A stretch of 64,000 nt of DNA, taken from positions 3,410,001-3,474,000 of the forward strand of contig OZ244626.1 in assembly GCA_965218495.1 (NCBI GenBank). The letters run 5' to 3'. The notes beneath the pieces were generated by a model. It saw only the letters and a program-made list of their open reading frames with translations. It was not told the DNA's origin and did not search any database. How positions within the stretch are numbered: position 1 is the stretch's first letter; the number at the start of each line of letters is the position of its first letter. A program made the translations under genes and the position numbers. The stretch is from G965218495 sp965218495 (lineage in GTDB: Bacteria > Bacteroidota > Rhodothermia > Rhodothermales > Bin80). Shown here in pieces: positions 1-10,229 of the stretch.

Positions 1-1139
1 AGGACCTTGCCTTCGGTCACCGGCACGTAGGCGACGCGCTCCACCGTGGTACCACTCAGCAGCACGACCAGGCGCGCCTTAAGGGCTTCCAGTCCGGTTC
101 CCCGGAGCGCGGACGCGAACACGCATTCAGGATAGGCTGCACGTAGCCCCGCAATCTGGTCCGGGTAGAGGAGTACATCCACCTTGTTAAAAACCAGCAA
201 CGTGGGCCTGTTGGCGGCACCAATCTCTTCGAGCATTTCGTGAACGACCTGGATGTGATCTTCGTAGCGCGAATGCGCTACGCTCACGAGGTGGATGAGC
301 AGGTCGCTCTCGCGCACCTCATCCAAGGTGCTTTTGAAGCTTTCTATGAGTTTGTGCGGCAGCTTTCGGATGAATCCGACGGTATCCGCAAGGAGCACAT
401 CCTTGCCCGGGGCTAGCGTCACAAGCCGCGTGGTGGCATCCAATGTAGCGAAGAGCTGGTCTTCCGCCAGCACATCGCTTCCCGCCAGCGCATTCAGCAG
501 CGTAGACTTGCCGGCGTTGGTATAGCCAACCAGCGACACGGTACGGTGCTGGCGGCGGCTCCGCCTTTGCGTGGCGCGCTGCTGATCAATCCGCTTCAGT
601 CGATGCTTCAGCGTTGCCAGGCGCTGTCCAATCAGGCGGCGATCCGTCTCAATCTGCGTCTCGCCCGGTCCCCGAGTGCCGATGCCGCCTTGCTGCCGCG
701 AAAGGTGTGTCCAGTGGCGCGTCAGCCGCGTGCGCAGATACTCCAGTTGCGCAAGCTCAACCTGCGTCTTGGCTACGGCCGTCTTGGCGCGCCGCGCGAA
801 GATGTCCAAAATGAGCGCCGATCGATCCAGCAGCTTACATGCGATGTCACGTTCCAGGTTGCGGATCTGGACAGGACTCAGGTCATCGTCAAAGATGACC
901 AGATCCGCATTGTGGTGCGCTACATACCGTTTGAGCTCCTCTACCTTTCCGGAACCAATGTAGGTGGCCGGATTCAGGCGCGGCAGTGCCTGCGTGAGGC
1001 GCCCCGCGATGCGGGCGCCTGCCGTAGCAGCCAGGAGCGCCAGCTCATCCAGTGAGTCATCAATGTCGGCTCTCTTGGCCTGGGGCCGTATCACACCCGC
1101 CAAGATCGCGGTTTCCTGTGGCGTTTCCGTGGTGTGCAA
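1..1139 (-). CDS. hflX: GTPase HflX (3' end outside window)
   Basis: Ribosome-associated GTPase that splits or rescues stalled ribosomes. Reading the minus strand gives the HflX N-terminal domain (YIGSGKVEELK), the glycine-rich linker IGTRGPGETQIE that is diagnostic of the family, then a TRAFAC GTPase domain with G1 GYTNAGKST, G3 DTVGF and G4 NKVD. About 379 codons are visible and the C-terminus runs off the left edge. No ATG is available: the preceding gene's TAG lies in the same frame, and the first usable start is a TTG at 1137-1139 with an AAAGGAG-like site inside the end of the upstream gene. The two genes are therefore 3 bp apart and probably cotranscribed. Family call is firm; the start is inferred. 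Confidence 0.93.
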   Translation of the reverse strand, partial: MHTTETPQETAILAGVIRPQAKRADIDDSLDELALLAATAGARIAGRLTQALPRLNPATYIGSGKVEELKRYVAHHNADLVIFDDDLSPVQIRNLERDIACKLLDRSALILDIFARRAKTAVAKTQVELAQLEYLRTRLTRHWTHLSRQQGGIGTRGPGETQIETDRRLIGQRLATLKHRLKRIDQQRATQRRSRRQHRTVSLVGYTNAGKSTLLNALAGSDVLAEDQLFATLDATTRLVTLAPGKDVLLADTVGFIRKLPHKLIESFKSTLDEVRESDLLIHLVSVAHSRYEDHIQVVHEMLEEIGAANRPTLLVFNKVDVLLYPDQIAGLRAAYPECVFASALRGTGLEALKARLVVLLSGTTVERVAYVPVTEGKV

Positions 1140-1142
1140 GGA

Positions 1143-3182
1143 CTATGCAGTTTGCTCCTTTCGCCGCGTGGACACAATCATCTCCAACCCCATGAATACC
1201 AGGGCAAGCACCACAAACAGGCGCCAAAGCTCTACGCCGACGCGGTCCTCTCTCATGCGTTCGGCCAGACCTTCCTGTGCGCGCGTTACGCGTATGGGTA
1301 CGCCTGTGGCCTCGGACAGCACGCTCGCGGCCTCGTCCTCCGGTGCCACGGCCAAGTCAGACTCTTTGAAATCCGTATTCACGGCCATGCGCCGCGCCAC
1401 TGCGCCACCGACCATTACGTCATAGATGCCGGGAATGCCGTATTCCTCTGAGGTCTCTATCACGGTGGCACCGATCAGCTGCCGCTGCTCGGGCGTGACT
1501 TCTTCGCCCGTGGGCGTCACTACATGGACCCGCCCGGTTATGTTACCCAGCCGGATCGACTCGGCTTTGCCTGCTGTCAGCCGGTTGCCCTGAACGGACT
1601 CACCCGCGGCCAGATAGTGCACGGCGCGGTGCATCAGCGGCACAAAGAGGCCGCGAACCGGCAAGTCACTCCAACTGGGATCGGGGCTCACAACGAACAC
1701 GAGGGCAAGGCCTCGCCCTTTGCGGATCTCCTGCAAGAAAGGCTGCCCACTCGAAAGCGACAGCAGCGTCTGCTCCGCGCCGGATTTTGGCTCATAGACT
1801 GCCGCACGATATACGGCGGGCTGCTCCATCCGCCCCGCGTCTTCAAAGACACCCTCAAACAGCGGATGCTCCCTGTCGAGGCTGGTAACCGTTGCAACAG
1901 GCGGGCCCCCTCGCTCCGCAGCAACATAGTTGCTTACACGCCCGCCGCCGAGCGCGCCCAGCAGCACGTTGACGTCCGTAGGCACCTCGCTTGGAAACAG
2001 CATCAGCCCACCCCCATCGCTGACATAGCGTGCGAGGGCCACTACTTCCCCGCTGGACAGCGTCCGCGGCCCCACCAGCAACACCGCATCGTATGCGCTC
2101 AGATCAGCGCGAGAAAGATCCGTGCTTTCGATTGTTTCGACTTGCATGGCATCGTCTCCGGGCGTCAACGCGAGCGTCAGAAATCCTGTCGTAGCCAGCG
2201 GCCCCCGCACCGCCAACACCCTTCGGGTCGCCGGCACATGTAGCGTGAAGTAGTGCTGGTTGTCCGCAGCAAACGCATCGTCCTCGGCCTGCACCCGGCC
2301 GGCAAGCCATCCACGTGTGGCTGGCGTCGCCATAAAGGATACCGCGATGCGTGCACCCGGCGCCAAGTCCACACTTTGCTGCGCCACGCGCTCTCCCGCC
2401 AGGTACAAGCTGGCTACGTAGTTGTCCACCCGCGCACTCTGGTAGTTCTTGAGCATAGCCTCGATGCGCACGGATTCGCCCACCTCAACTATGCGGCTGC
2501 TGACCTCCACCGCGCCTATGGCGACGTTCTCGTGCGCGCGGCCACCCACGGGTACGAGTGTCACGCGCACCTCCTCGGCCACGGCGCGACTTGTGGTATC
2601 TGCAAGCATACTCCGCTGCAAATCCCCCACAAAGTACACCTCCTTATTAAGGTGGGTACCTTCGCGCTGCAGCACCTCTGCCGCACGCGCAATGGCCTCA
2701 AGCGCCGTCATGGCACGCGCATCCGGCACCGCCGCTTCGATCGCCTCCAGCGCCTTCGGGCCGCGCGCTACCGGACTCGGGGCGGTAAGCAGGACATAAA
2801 CTTCATCGGCGACTTCCGCCAGCGCCCCGGCGTGGGTCCGGGCTTGCTCCATGTAGCTGCCGCCCCCGTCACGAAGCGCCATCGACAGCGAATTGTCGAT
2901 CACAATCGCCATCGATACCTTGGCATCTCCCGTGAACGCGCTCCCTACCAGGATAGGGCGCGCGAACACGGCGATGAGGCAGAGCACAGCCAGCGTCCGA
3001 AACAGCAGCAGAAGCCACCGCTCCACGCGCACGCGCTGCAGCGTGGAACGCCGCAACTCTTTCAGGAAACGCAAAGAGCTGTAGTCTACCCGCCGCGCCC
3101 GCCGAAAGTTGAACAGATGAATCAGGAGTGGAATGGCCGCCGCCGCCAGAGCAACCAGCACCAGCGGGTTCAGGAAAGCCAT
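1143..3182 (-). CDS. BatA/aerotolerance-type membrane protein with VWA-like domain
   Basis: 679 residues. The N-terminus (MAFLNPLVLVALAAAAIPLL) is the BatA-type membrane segment followed by an RRxxRRVDYSSLRFL motif and a second helix (residues ~58-75). A von Willebrand A-like domain follows, with the metal-site motif IVIDNSLSMALRD (residues ~92-104), then beta-rich and glutamine-amidotransferase-like segments, and a C-terminal transmembrane helix before STRRKEQTA. Such proteins are common in Bacteroidota, often near MoxR ATPases or Bat operons, and act in the cell envelope; the substrate is unknown. It lies directly upstream of hflX on the same strand and is divergent from uvrA, the ~120 bp between them presumably holding both promoters. 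Confidence 0.85.
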   Translation of the reverse strand: MAFLNPLVLVALAAAAIPLLIHLFNFRRARRVDYSSLRFLKELRRSTLQRVRVERWLLLLFRTLAVLCLIAVFARPILVGSAFTGDAKVSMAIVIDNSLSMALRDGGGSYMEQARTHAGALAEVADEVYVLLTAPSPVARGPKALEAIEAAVPDARAMTALEAIARAAEVLQREGTHLNKEVYFVGDLQRSMLADTTSRAVAEEVRVTLVPVGGRAHENVAIGAVEVSSRIVEVGESVRIEAMLKNYQSARVDNYVASLYLAGERVAQQSVDLAPGARIAVSFMATPATRGWLAGRVQAEDDAFAADNQHYFTLHVPATRRVLAVRGPLATTGFLTLALTPGDDAMQVETIESTDLSRADLSAYDAVLLVGPRTLSSGEVVALARYVSDGGGLMLFPSEVPTDVNVLLGALGGGRVSNYVAAERGGPPVATVTSLDREHPLFEGVFEDAGRMEQPAVYRAAVYEPKSGAEQTLLSLSSGQPFLQEIRKGRGLALVFVVSPDPSWSDLPVRGLFVPLMHRAVHYLAAGESVQGNRLTAGKAESIRLGNITGRVHVVTPTGEEVTPEQRQLIGATVIETSEEYGIPGIYDVMVGGAVARRMAVNTDFKESDLAVAPEDEAASVLSEATGVPIRVTRAQEGLAERMREDRVGVELWRLFVVLALVFMGLEMIVSTRRKEQTA

Positions 3183-3301
3183 AGCAGACGCGAAGAGTCG
3201 GGACTGCGTGGTACACAGTCATGCCCCCGCCTGTTCCGACACCACGGGAGGGCTCCACCGGCGCGCACACGCGTTAAAGTAGGTTGCACACTGCTAAGGT
3301 C

Positions 3302-6142
3302 ATGGACTCTTCTTCCGGATTCGCTCACGGCGTTGATCCCCGCCACTTTATTGTTGTTCGTGGTGCCCGGCAGCACAACCTGAAGAGCATCGACTTGGAC
3401 CTTCCCAAGCACCGGATCAACGTCTTCACGGGACCCTCGGGGTCTGGCAAGTCGTCGCTGGCGTTTGACACCATCTTTGCCGAGGGTCAGCGCCGCTATA
3501 TGGAGAGTCTGAGCGCGTATGCCCGACAGTTTCTGGTTCGGATGGATAAGCCTGATGTCGACTACCTTGGCGGGCTTGCACCGGCCATAGCGATCGAGCA
3601 GAAAGCGCTTGCCCGCAACCCGCGGTCCACGGTTGCTACTCAGACAGAGATCTACGATCACCTGCGCCTGCTGTACGCGCAGGTAGGGACGACCATTTCG
3701 CCCACTAGTAGGGAGCCGGTTACGCGCGACGCGCCCCGTTCGGTTGCCCATGCCCTGGCTCGGCGGTGGGTGGATGGCACGCGCTTCTACCTGGCTTTTC
3801 CGGTGCCGCCACGTACGTCGTTGGAGCAGCTACGCCGGCGTGGCTATTCCCGACTTTTGTCCACCGGCGCGCCCGGCGCAGCAATGGTTATCGACATTGG
3901 CCACGGTGATGTCGAACTCCGCCCTGATGGGCTGTATGTTCTGCAGGACCGGCTGGTGATTCGCAAGGGAGACGAAGCCAATGCCACGCGCATTGCGGAC
4001 TCCGCGCAGCAGGCGTTCATAGAGAGCCGCGGGTACTGCTTAGCGGTGCAGGCACAGGAGGGCGGCGAAGTGCGCGAATTCAGTGAACACTTTGAGCGTG
4101 ACGGTATGAAGTTCACTGAGCCCACGACGCACCTGTTCTCCTTTAACAGTCCGGCTGGTGCGTGCCCGACCTGCCAGGGCTTTGCTCGGCGTAAGGGACT
4201 TGACCCCGATCTCATTATTCCGGACCAGGAACTGTCGCTGCGCCAACGGGCTGTGGCGCCCTTCAGGGATCTAACAAAGTGGGAAATCCATCAGTCGAAT
4301 CTTATCATCGCTGCCATGTATGTGGGCATCGATATCGACTGCCCCTACCACGCGCTGCCGGAGGCGCACAAAAAGATCGTCTGGGAAGGCACCAAAGATT
4401 ATATCGGCATCTGGCCCTTCTTCCGCTTTTTGGAACGCAACTTTTACCGCAGACACTTCCGCTTCTACCACGCACGTTATCAGGGCTATAGCAAGTGCAC
4501 GGACTGCGGCGGCTCCCGGTTGCGCCGTGAAGCCCTGTATGTTCAGGTTGGCGGGCTGCATATCGGACAGGTCGTTGAGCTGACCACCAAGGATGCGCAG
4601 GCGTTCTTTGAAGAGCTCAAGCTTACGCCCTTTCAGGAAGAGGTCGCCACCATTCTGCTGAGCGAGATTCGCAAGCGCCTACGCTTCCTCGTAGAAGTTG
4701 GATTGGGGTACGTAACGCTTGACCGCCTTTCTCAGACGTTATCTGGTGGAGAGAGCCAGCGCATCAATCTCGCGTCTTCTTTAGGCAGTTCGCTGGTGGG
4801 GTCACTGTACGTGCTCGACGAGCCAACCATTGGCCTTCACCCGCGCGACACGCTGCGTCTGATCAACATCCTCAAGCGCCTGCGCGACTTGGGCAACACG
4901 GTGGTAGTAGTCGAGCACGATGCCGAAGTGATGCGACATGCTGACCAGATCGTGGACCTTGGACCTGGGTCCGGTCAGCAAGGGGGTACGGTGACCTTCC
5001 AAGGCAGCTACGACGCCATGCTCCAGTGCGAGACGTCGCTCACCGGCGCCTACCTCAGCCAGCGTCGGAGCATTCCCGTCCCGGATGTGCGGCGCGTACC
5101 CGCGTGGTCGCAGGCAATCGTCGTCAAGGGGGCACGCGCACACAACCTCAAACGCCTCACGGTGGCCTTTCCGCTCGGCCTAATCACTGTCGTGACCGGT
5201 GTCAGCGGCTCTGGAAAGTCCACGCTGGTCCACGACACGCTTTATCGGGGCCTCCGGCGGCTCAAGGGACTATCGACCGGGAATGCATCCGTGGCTGCCC
5301 ATGACGAGATCACGGGATACGGACTATTCGATCGCGTCGAGATGGTGGACCAGAGCCCCATTGGCCGCTCGCCCCGCTCCAACCCGGCGACCTATACCAA
5401 GGCGTTTGACGGCATACGCCAGCTCCTTGCGAAAACTTACCAGGCCCGGCTGCGGGGGTATATGCCTGGATACTTCTCCTTTAACGTGGACGGCGGTCGG
5501 TGCGACCACTGTGCTGGTGAAGGCACCACCAAGGTTGAAATGCAATTCTTGGCGGATCTGCACCTGGAATGCGAGGAATGCAGCGGCAAGCGCTTCAAAG
5601 AGGACGTGTTGGAGATCCGCTTTAATGGAAAGAACGTAGATGACATCCTGAACCTCACTATTGATGAGGCGGTAGCATTTTTTGCGGACGCCCGGGCAGT
5701 CTCGGGGCGCCTGCGCGTGCTCAGCGAAATCGGACTCGGATACCTGACGCTTGGCCAGCCGGCCACCACGCTGTCCGGCGGCGAAGCGCAGCGCATCAAG
5801 CTTGCCACGCACTTGGGCGCACGTACCCAGGAGCATATCCTTTACGTTTTCGACGAGCCTACGACCGGCTTGCACTTTGATGACATCCGCAAACTCTTGT
5901 CCGCATTTAACCGGTTGGTGAATATGGGTCACACCGTCATCGTGGTTGAACACAACCTTGATATGATCAAGTCGGCCGACTGGATCATTGACCTTGGGCC
6001 TGAAGGTGGATTCGCCGGCGGTCGGATCGTAGCGGAGGGTACGCCCGAGCTTATCGCTCAGCACGAGACCAGTCATACGGGCCGGCACCTCCGGGAAGTG
6101 CTGAGAGGAAAACAATTCGCTGCCGCTGTTACTCTTTCGTGA
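3302..6142 (+). CDS. uvrA: Excinuclease ABC subunit A
   Basis: Damage-recognition ATPase of nucleotide excision repair. Two ABC modules are complete: Walker A GPSGSGKSSLAFDT near the N-terminus and GVSGSGKSTLVHDT near residue 640, signatures LSGGESQRINLA and LSGGEAQRIKLA, and Walker B LYVLDEPTIGLHPRD and LYVFDEPTTGLHFDD. Zinc-binding pairs are seen at CPTCQGF...CTDCGGSRL and at CDHCAGEGT...CEECSGKRF. About 946 residues, normal for UvrA. I start at the ATG at 3302, six bases after a weak AAGG; the frame is open back to a TTG at 3284, which would add six residues. Single gene, divergent from the BatA-like gene. Confidence 0.97.
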   Translation: MDSSSGFAHGVDPRHFIVVRGARQHNLKSIDLDLPKHRINVFTGPSGSGKSSLAFDTIFAEGQRRYMESLSAYARQFLVRMDKPDVDYLGGLAPAIAIEQKALARNPRSTVATQTEIYDHLRLLYAQVGTTISPTSREPVTRDAPRSVAHALARRWVDGTRFYLAFPVPPRTSLEQLRRRGYSRLLSTGAPGAAMVIDIGHGDVELRPDGLYVLQDRLVIRKGDEANATRIADSAQQAFIESRGYCLAVQAQEGGEVREFSEHFERDGMKFTEPTTHLFSFNSPAGACPTCQGFARRKGLDPDLIIPDQELSLRQRAVAPFRDLTKWEIHQSNLIIAAMYVGIDIDCPYHALPEAHKKIVWEGTKDYIGIWPFFRFLERNFYRRHFRFYHARYQGYSKCTDCGGSRLRREALYVQVGGLHIGQVVELTTKDAQAFFEELKLTPFQEEVATILLSEIRKRLRFLVEVGLGYVTLDRLSQTLSGGESQRINLASSLGSSLVGSLYVLDEPTIGLHPRDTLRLINILKRLRDLGNTVVVVEHDAEVMRHADQIVDLGPGSGQQGGTVTFQGSYDAMLQCETSLTGAYLSQRRSIPVPDVRRVPAWSQAIVVKGARAHNLKRLTVAFPLGLITVVTGVSGSGKSTLVHDTLYRGLRRLKGLSTGNASVAAHDEITGYGLFDRVEMVDQSPIGRSPRSNPATYTKAFDGIRQLLAKTYQARLRGYMPGYFSFNVDGGRCDHCAGEGTTKVEMQFLADLHLECEECSGKRFKEDVLEIRFNGKNVDDILNLTIDEAVAFFADARAVSGRLRVLSEIGLGYLTLGQPATTLSGGEAQRIKLATHLGARTQEHILYVFDEPTTGLHFDDIRKLLSAFNRLVNMGHTVIVVEHNLDMIKSADWIIDLGPEGGFAGGRIVAEGTPELIAQHETSHTGRHLREVLRGKQFAAAVTLS

Positions 6143-6247
6143 CTGCTTGCGGCTGTATCTGCCTAGGGTAGGACTGCATTGTCGGGCCTGGTTCGATGTG
6201 CAGGCCAAAGGGGTAGGCCGAAGACACCGCCACAAGAGCATGGTACC

Positions 6248-7501
6248 ATGAGACGGGCACGGATCGCGGGGCACGGCAAGGTCGCGGGCAGGCATATCGC
6301 GATATTTGCAGGCGCGTACAACCACATTTCCGACGGCGTCACGCTGACGCTTAACCGCTTGGTCGCCTACCTGGAAGGCCGAGGAGCTCAGGTACTCGTA
6401 TTTGCACCGACTTCCAAGGCGCCACCGCCCTTCAAGCACGCCGGCACGCTTGTCGCGGTGCCTTCGTTGCCGTGGCCGGGCCGCAGTGACTACCGGCTTT
6501 CACTTGGGCTGTCTCGCAAGGCGCGGGCGCAACTGGAAACTTTCAGCCCGGACCTGGTCCACATTGCTTCGCCTGATTACCTGGGCAAGCAGGCCCTGCA
6601 GTGGGCCAACGCGCAAAAGATCCCGGTCGTTACCTCCTTCCATACCCACTTTGGAGCGTACCTGAAGTATTTCAGCTCGTACCACCGGCTTTATCGTATG
6701 GACCTTTTGGAGGGGACGGCCTGGCGCTATGGCCGGTGGTTCTATCCGCAGTGCCAGCACATCTACGTACCTTCGGAGTCCATCGCGGATGAACTCCGCT
6801 CGCGTGGCATTTCCAACGGGCTACGCCTTTGGCCGCGTGGCGTGGATCCTGAGCAGTTTCAACCAGAGCGGCGGAGCCTGGGCTGGCGACGCAGCTTGGG
6901 TGTAGAGGACCACGAGGTGGTCATCACCTATGTAGGACGACTGGTGTGGGAGAAGGGCCTTGATGTGTTTGCAGGCGTTGTCAGTAAGCTTGAATCCCGG
7001 GGAGTCCCACACCGAAGCGTGATGGTAGGTGATGGTCCGGCGCACAAGCGGCTCGCTGAGCGCTTGCCCCGCACGATCTTCACGGGTCCACTCTCCAAGG
7101 ACCATCTGGCGACTGCGTACGCGTCCTCGGACATATTTCTATTTCCCAGCGACACGGAGACCTTCGGCAACGTAACGCTGGAAGCCATGGCTTCAGGGCT
7201 TCCAGCGGTCTGCGCCGACGCCGCGGGCAGCAACGCGCTGGTGGTGGACAAAGTCACCGGATTTCTAGCTACGCCCGGCGACGACGCCGACTTTGCCCAG
7301 AAGGTTGAACGCATGGTAAACAACCCTGAGTTGCGCCGCATCATGGGATCACGGGCGCGCACACGGGCCCTGCTGTTTGACTGGGACCAGGTTATGGCGG
7401 CCATGGCCGGCTTTTACCAGGACATCTGGCTCCGCCCGTCGAATGGTGAAGCGTTTATCGGCAAGCGGTCGAAACCAGTCGTTGCACGCGCAGCCGCATA
7501 A
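6248..7501 (+). CDS. Glycosyltransferase family 4 (mannosyl/sulfoquinovosyl-type)
   Basis: GT-B fold glycosyltransferase. The N-terminal acceptor domain has IAIFAGAYNHISDGVTLTLN, the glycine/asparagine pattern of GT4 enzymes related to mannosyltransferases and SQD2-type enzymes. The C-terminal donor domain has YVGRLVWEKGLDVF and FPSDTETFGNVTLEAMASGLP, the EX7E-type motif that binds the nucleotide sugar. About 417 residues from the ATG at 6248; the open frame continues to a TTG at 6179, but the extra 23 residues look unlike a GT4 start. It is followed after 6 bp by another GT4 gene, so the two probably work in one lipid- or polysaccharide-glycosylation step. The exact sugar cannot be told. Confidence 0.88.
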   Translation: MRRARIAGHGKVAGRHIAIFAGAYNHISDGVTLTLNRLVAYLEGRGAQVLVFAPTSKAPPPFKHAGTLVAVPSLPWPGRSDYRLSLGLSRKARAQLETFSPDLVHIASPDYLGKQALQWANAQKIPVVTSFHTHFGAYLKYFSSYHRLYRMDLLEGTAWRYGRWFYPQCQHIYVPSESIADELRSRGISNGLRLWPRGVDPEQFQPERRSLGWRRSLGVEDHEVVITYVGRLVWEKGLDVFAGVVSKLESRGVPHRSVMVGDGPAHKRLAERLPRTIFTGPLSKDHLATAYASSDIFLFPSDTETFGNVTLEAMASGLPAVCADAAGSNALVVDKVTGFLATPGDDADFAQKVERMVNNPELRRIMGSRARTRALLFDWDQVMAAMAGFYQDIWLRPSNGEAFIGKRSKPVVARAAA

Positions 7502-7507
7502 GCTGGT

Positions 7508-8593
7508 ATGCGGCTGCTGTTTGTTTCGCATTCATTTCCGCCTTGTGGCCGCCCGATGGCAAGCGTCGGCGGCATGCAGCGAGTGGCCGTTGAGCTTTCT
7601 GAGACACTCCCGGCACATGCCGAAGTCACGCGGCTCATTCTTCGCAGCGCCTGGCGGTGGCATCACATCCAATGTGCGCTATGGCTTATCCCCACGCTGG
7701 TACGCATCTGGCGCAAGGCGCGGCGCGCAGAGATAGATGCCGTGCTTTTCTCTTCCATGGTGACCGGGGCACTGGGTCTGCTGCTGCGACGCACGTTATC
7801 GCGGCGAGGCATCCCGATGGCAGCGATTGCCCATGGCAAGGATGTCACGCAGAAAGGCCCATACCAGTGGTTTCTTGTCCGGCGCGTCCTGCAGGTACTT
7901 GACACGGTGTTGCCGGTAAGCCGTGCCACGGGCGCAGCGTGTGTGGCGCGCGGCATGCCTGAAGCGCGCATTCATGTCATCCCCAACGGTGTTCAAGCAG
8001 CCCGTTTTGCAGCTATCGCCAGGCGGCCAAAGGCCCCGGGGCCTTTTCTGTTGTGCAGCGTCGGGCGCCTAGTGCGACGGAAAGGAGTTGCCTGGTTCGT
8101 TCGTTCGGTGATGCCACAACTGCCAAGCAGTGTTCACTACCACATTGTTGGTACAGGCCCTGAGCGAGAACGAATCGCCGAGGCCATTCGTGACTGCAAT
8201 CTTGGTGGCCGGGTACGCCTCTTGGGTCGCCTCTCTGATCAGGACCTGCTTCGTCTTTATGCACGGGCAGACCTTCTGGTGATGCCCAACATCCCTGTAC
8301 CTGGCGATATGGAAGGATTTGGAATTGTGATGCTGGAGGCCGGTGCCTGTGGCGTTCCTGCGGTAGCAGCCCGCCTGGAGGGTATCCAGGATGTCATCGC
8401 CGAAGGCGTAAACGGCCACCTGGTCGAGAGCTGCGACGCGGATGGCTTCGTTCGCACCGTTGCTCGCTATGCGGAAAAGCCGGCTGCGCTACTGACGCTT
8501 AGTGCACAGGCGCGCGAGCATACTTTCACGCATTTTCGGTGGAGTACCGTCGCCGCGCGTTATGTGCAAGCAATGGAAGGGCTTGCATCCTGA
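7508..8593 (+). CDS. Glycosyltransferase family 4
   Basis: 361 residues. The N-terminus MRLLFVSHSFPPCGRPMASV and GGMQRVAVEL are typical of GT4/GT1-clan enzymes. The C-terminal half has VIPNGV, CSVGRLVRRKGVAWF and EGFGIVMLEAGACGVPAVA, including the donor-binding glutamates. No signal peptide or membrane helix, so cytosolic or peripheral. The start is 6 bp after the stop of the preceding GT4 gene, suggesting translational coupling and a shared pathway for an envelope glycan or glycolipid. The substrate is unknown. Confidence 0.88.
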   Translation: MRLLFVSHSFPPCGRPMASVGGMQRVAVELSETLPAHAEVTRLILRSAWRWHHIQCALWLIPTLVRIWRKARRAEIDAVLFSSMVTGALGLLLRRTLSRRGIPMAAIAHGKDVTQKGPYQWFLVRRVLQVLDTVLPVSRATGAACVARGMPEARIHVIPNGVQAARFAAIARRPKAPGPFLLCSVGRLVRRKGVAWFVRSVMPQLPSSVHYHIVGTGPERERIAEAIRDCNLGGRVRLLGRLSDQDLLRLYARADLLVMPNIPVPGDMEGFGIVMLEAGACGVPAVAARLEGIQDVIAEGVNGHLVESCDADGFVRTVARYAEKPAALLTLSAQAREHTFTHFRWSTVAARYVQAMEGLAS

Positions 8594-8675
8594 CGCGGCA
8601 GAGGCGGCACGATTCGCGCTCAGGCACGCACGTGGCTACGCCTGATAGCTGGAGAGTTGCCGACCTGCAAGTAGC

Positions 8676-9890
8676 CTAGAAGCCCGAGCAGACCTTCACG
8701 GTCTCAAGTTTTTCCATCGCGTTCGTTTGGCCATAGGCCTGAAACAGCGCCCTGCAGATGCCACTGATGTCCACCTCCACGCCCTCAGAAATCAATTTCT
8801 CAGAAAGTACTTTGGCACGCTCCAAGTACGGGATGGCCAGAGCCATCAGTCTTTTTTTCTCCTCATCAAGCGCAAAGTATGCTTCCTGCCGCGCATCGAT
8901 CTCTTCCTGGGAGAGCGAGTCCCGCTCTGCCCGTAAGGAGTCATCGAGCGCTGCGGCCTGCCGCTGTATATCCGTGGCTTTGTTGATGAAGGCTGCTCCG
9001 AGGTTGTAGTGTGAATCAACATGCTGATCATCGATCGCTATCGCCACCTCAAGTTGCTCGATCGCTTCGTTGTACCGTTCGGCCTGCAGGAGGAGCGATC
9101 CAAGGTTGTAGCGCGAGATCCTGTCATCCGGCATGGCTTGGACCCGTTCCTGGTACCGCTCGATCGCACGGTCATTCTGGCCCGTGGACGCGTAGGCATT
9201 CAGCAGCAAGCCCTGCAACTCTTCGTCTCCAGGAAACATCTCCACCCCTTCCTCGAGTGCCATAACGGCATCGTCTGTGCGCTCGTTGCTCAGGTAGATA
9301 CGTCCGAGATAGTTGTACCATTCCATTTCCGCCGGACCAATTTCCAGGGCGCGCTTCAGCGGCTCAATCGCTTCAATGTCAACGCCACCGCTCATGGCGG
9401 CATAAGCCCAATTCAGGTAGGGGTCCAAGGAGTCCGGCATCACCAGTGAGGCCGCCCTGAATTGCAAGCTGGCCTTCATGAAGAGTTCTGCCCCGGCTTC
9501 TGCGTCAAGCGCCTCCCGGGCGCCGTTAAACAACTCCACGCCGCCCATAAAGGAATTCTGGTACGCGATGAGCAGCTTTGTGGTTACCTCCGCTTCGCTC
9601 CTCGGCCTTACCTCAAGCAATTGCCGGTACGCGGCTACCATCTCCTTCCAGTGTTCGAGGAAGGCCTCTCCCTCCGACGCCATGGCCTCAGCCTCGTGAA
9701 TTCTTGCCAGCAGGTCGAAGGCATTGTGGTCATTCGGCTTGTCTTTAAGGCGGGCCTGGACGATGCTGTGTGCCTCTTCGAAGTTTTGAGCCTCCAGAGC
9801 GCGCTCGGCCTTGCGCAGCTGCGCCGTAGCAGCGGGCGCAACCGCGCCTGCTGTGACAAAAAGAGCGAGAAATAGGCAGATCCGTTTCAT
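8676..9890 (-). CDS. Secreted tetratricopeptide-repeat protein
   Basis: 404 residues. A Sec signal peptide is clear (MKRICLFLALFVTAGAVAPA, cleavage near ATAQ-L). The mature part is a string of TPR motifs (for example WYNYLGRIYLSNERTDDAVMA, then DRISRYNLGSLLLQAERYNEA and DSHYNLGAAFINKATDIQ), so it is probably a periplasmic or outer-membrane-associated scaffold. It converges with the glycosyltransferase pair and is the last gene that looks like stable chromosome; the accessory region begins just beyond its start. The partner is unknown. Confidence 0.85.
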   Translation of the reverse strand: MKRICLFLALFVTAGAVAPAATAQLRKAERALEAQNFEEAHSIVQARLKDKPNDHNAFDLLARIHEAEAMASEGEAFLEHWKEMVAAYRQLLEVRPRSEAEVTTKLLIAYQNSFMGGVELFNGAREALDAEAGAELFMKASLQFRAASLVMPDSLDPYLNWAYAAMSGGVDIEAIEPLKRALEIGPAEMEWYNYLGRIYLSNERTDDAVMALEEGVEMFPGDEELQGLLLNAYASTGQNDRAIERYQERVQAMPDDRISRYNLGSLLLQAERYNEAIEQLEVAIAIDDQHVDSHYNLGAAFINKATDIQRQAAALDDSLRAERDSLSQEEIDARQEAYFALDEEKKRLMALAIPYLERAKVLSEKLISEGVEVDISGICRALFQAYGQTNAMEKLETVKVCSGF

Positions 9891-10229
9891 GGCAGAACAC
9901 TAATAGCAAGTAGTCAGGGAAGTACCGGCACTCCTATACATACGATCTTTTTTTCCATTCCGCAAGTCCAGCCGGCGGTTTTGGTGTCGTCGATTCTGTA
10001 GACCTTGCGCGACGTGGTGTCTTGCGTACTATTGAAGCAGTTATCCGCTCGCTCGCGGTGGCATCTATGCGCCCGGTGCCGCGGCGGAGCTATCGGGTCA
10101 AAAGGTTCAACCGACTGGAGTGGCAGAGGTCGACTACGAGAGGCGAACGAGACCGCCAAGATGAAGTCAGTACCCAAGAGGCAGCCATGACGCCGATGGT
10201 CGCCAGTGTGTTCGCTTTGGAAGAGTATT
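9891..10229. other. Region without a recognisable gene upstream of the TPR gene
   Basis: Open frames here are short, mutually overlapping and unlike known families. The stretch presumably contains the promoter of the TPR gene and the 3' debris of the broken beta-propeller gene. I see no repeat, tRNA or clear terminator. Confidence 0.4.

Noticed and set aside
546..1055. Plus-strand open frames across the first 3 kb.
   Set aside because: They are antisense to clear hflX and BatA-like coding sequence and have low-complexity Arg/Ser/Ala composition.
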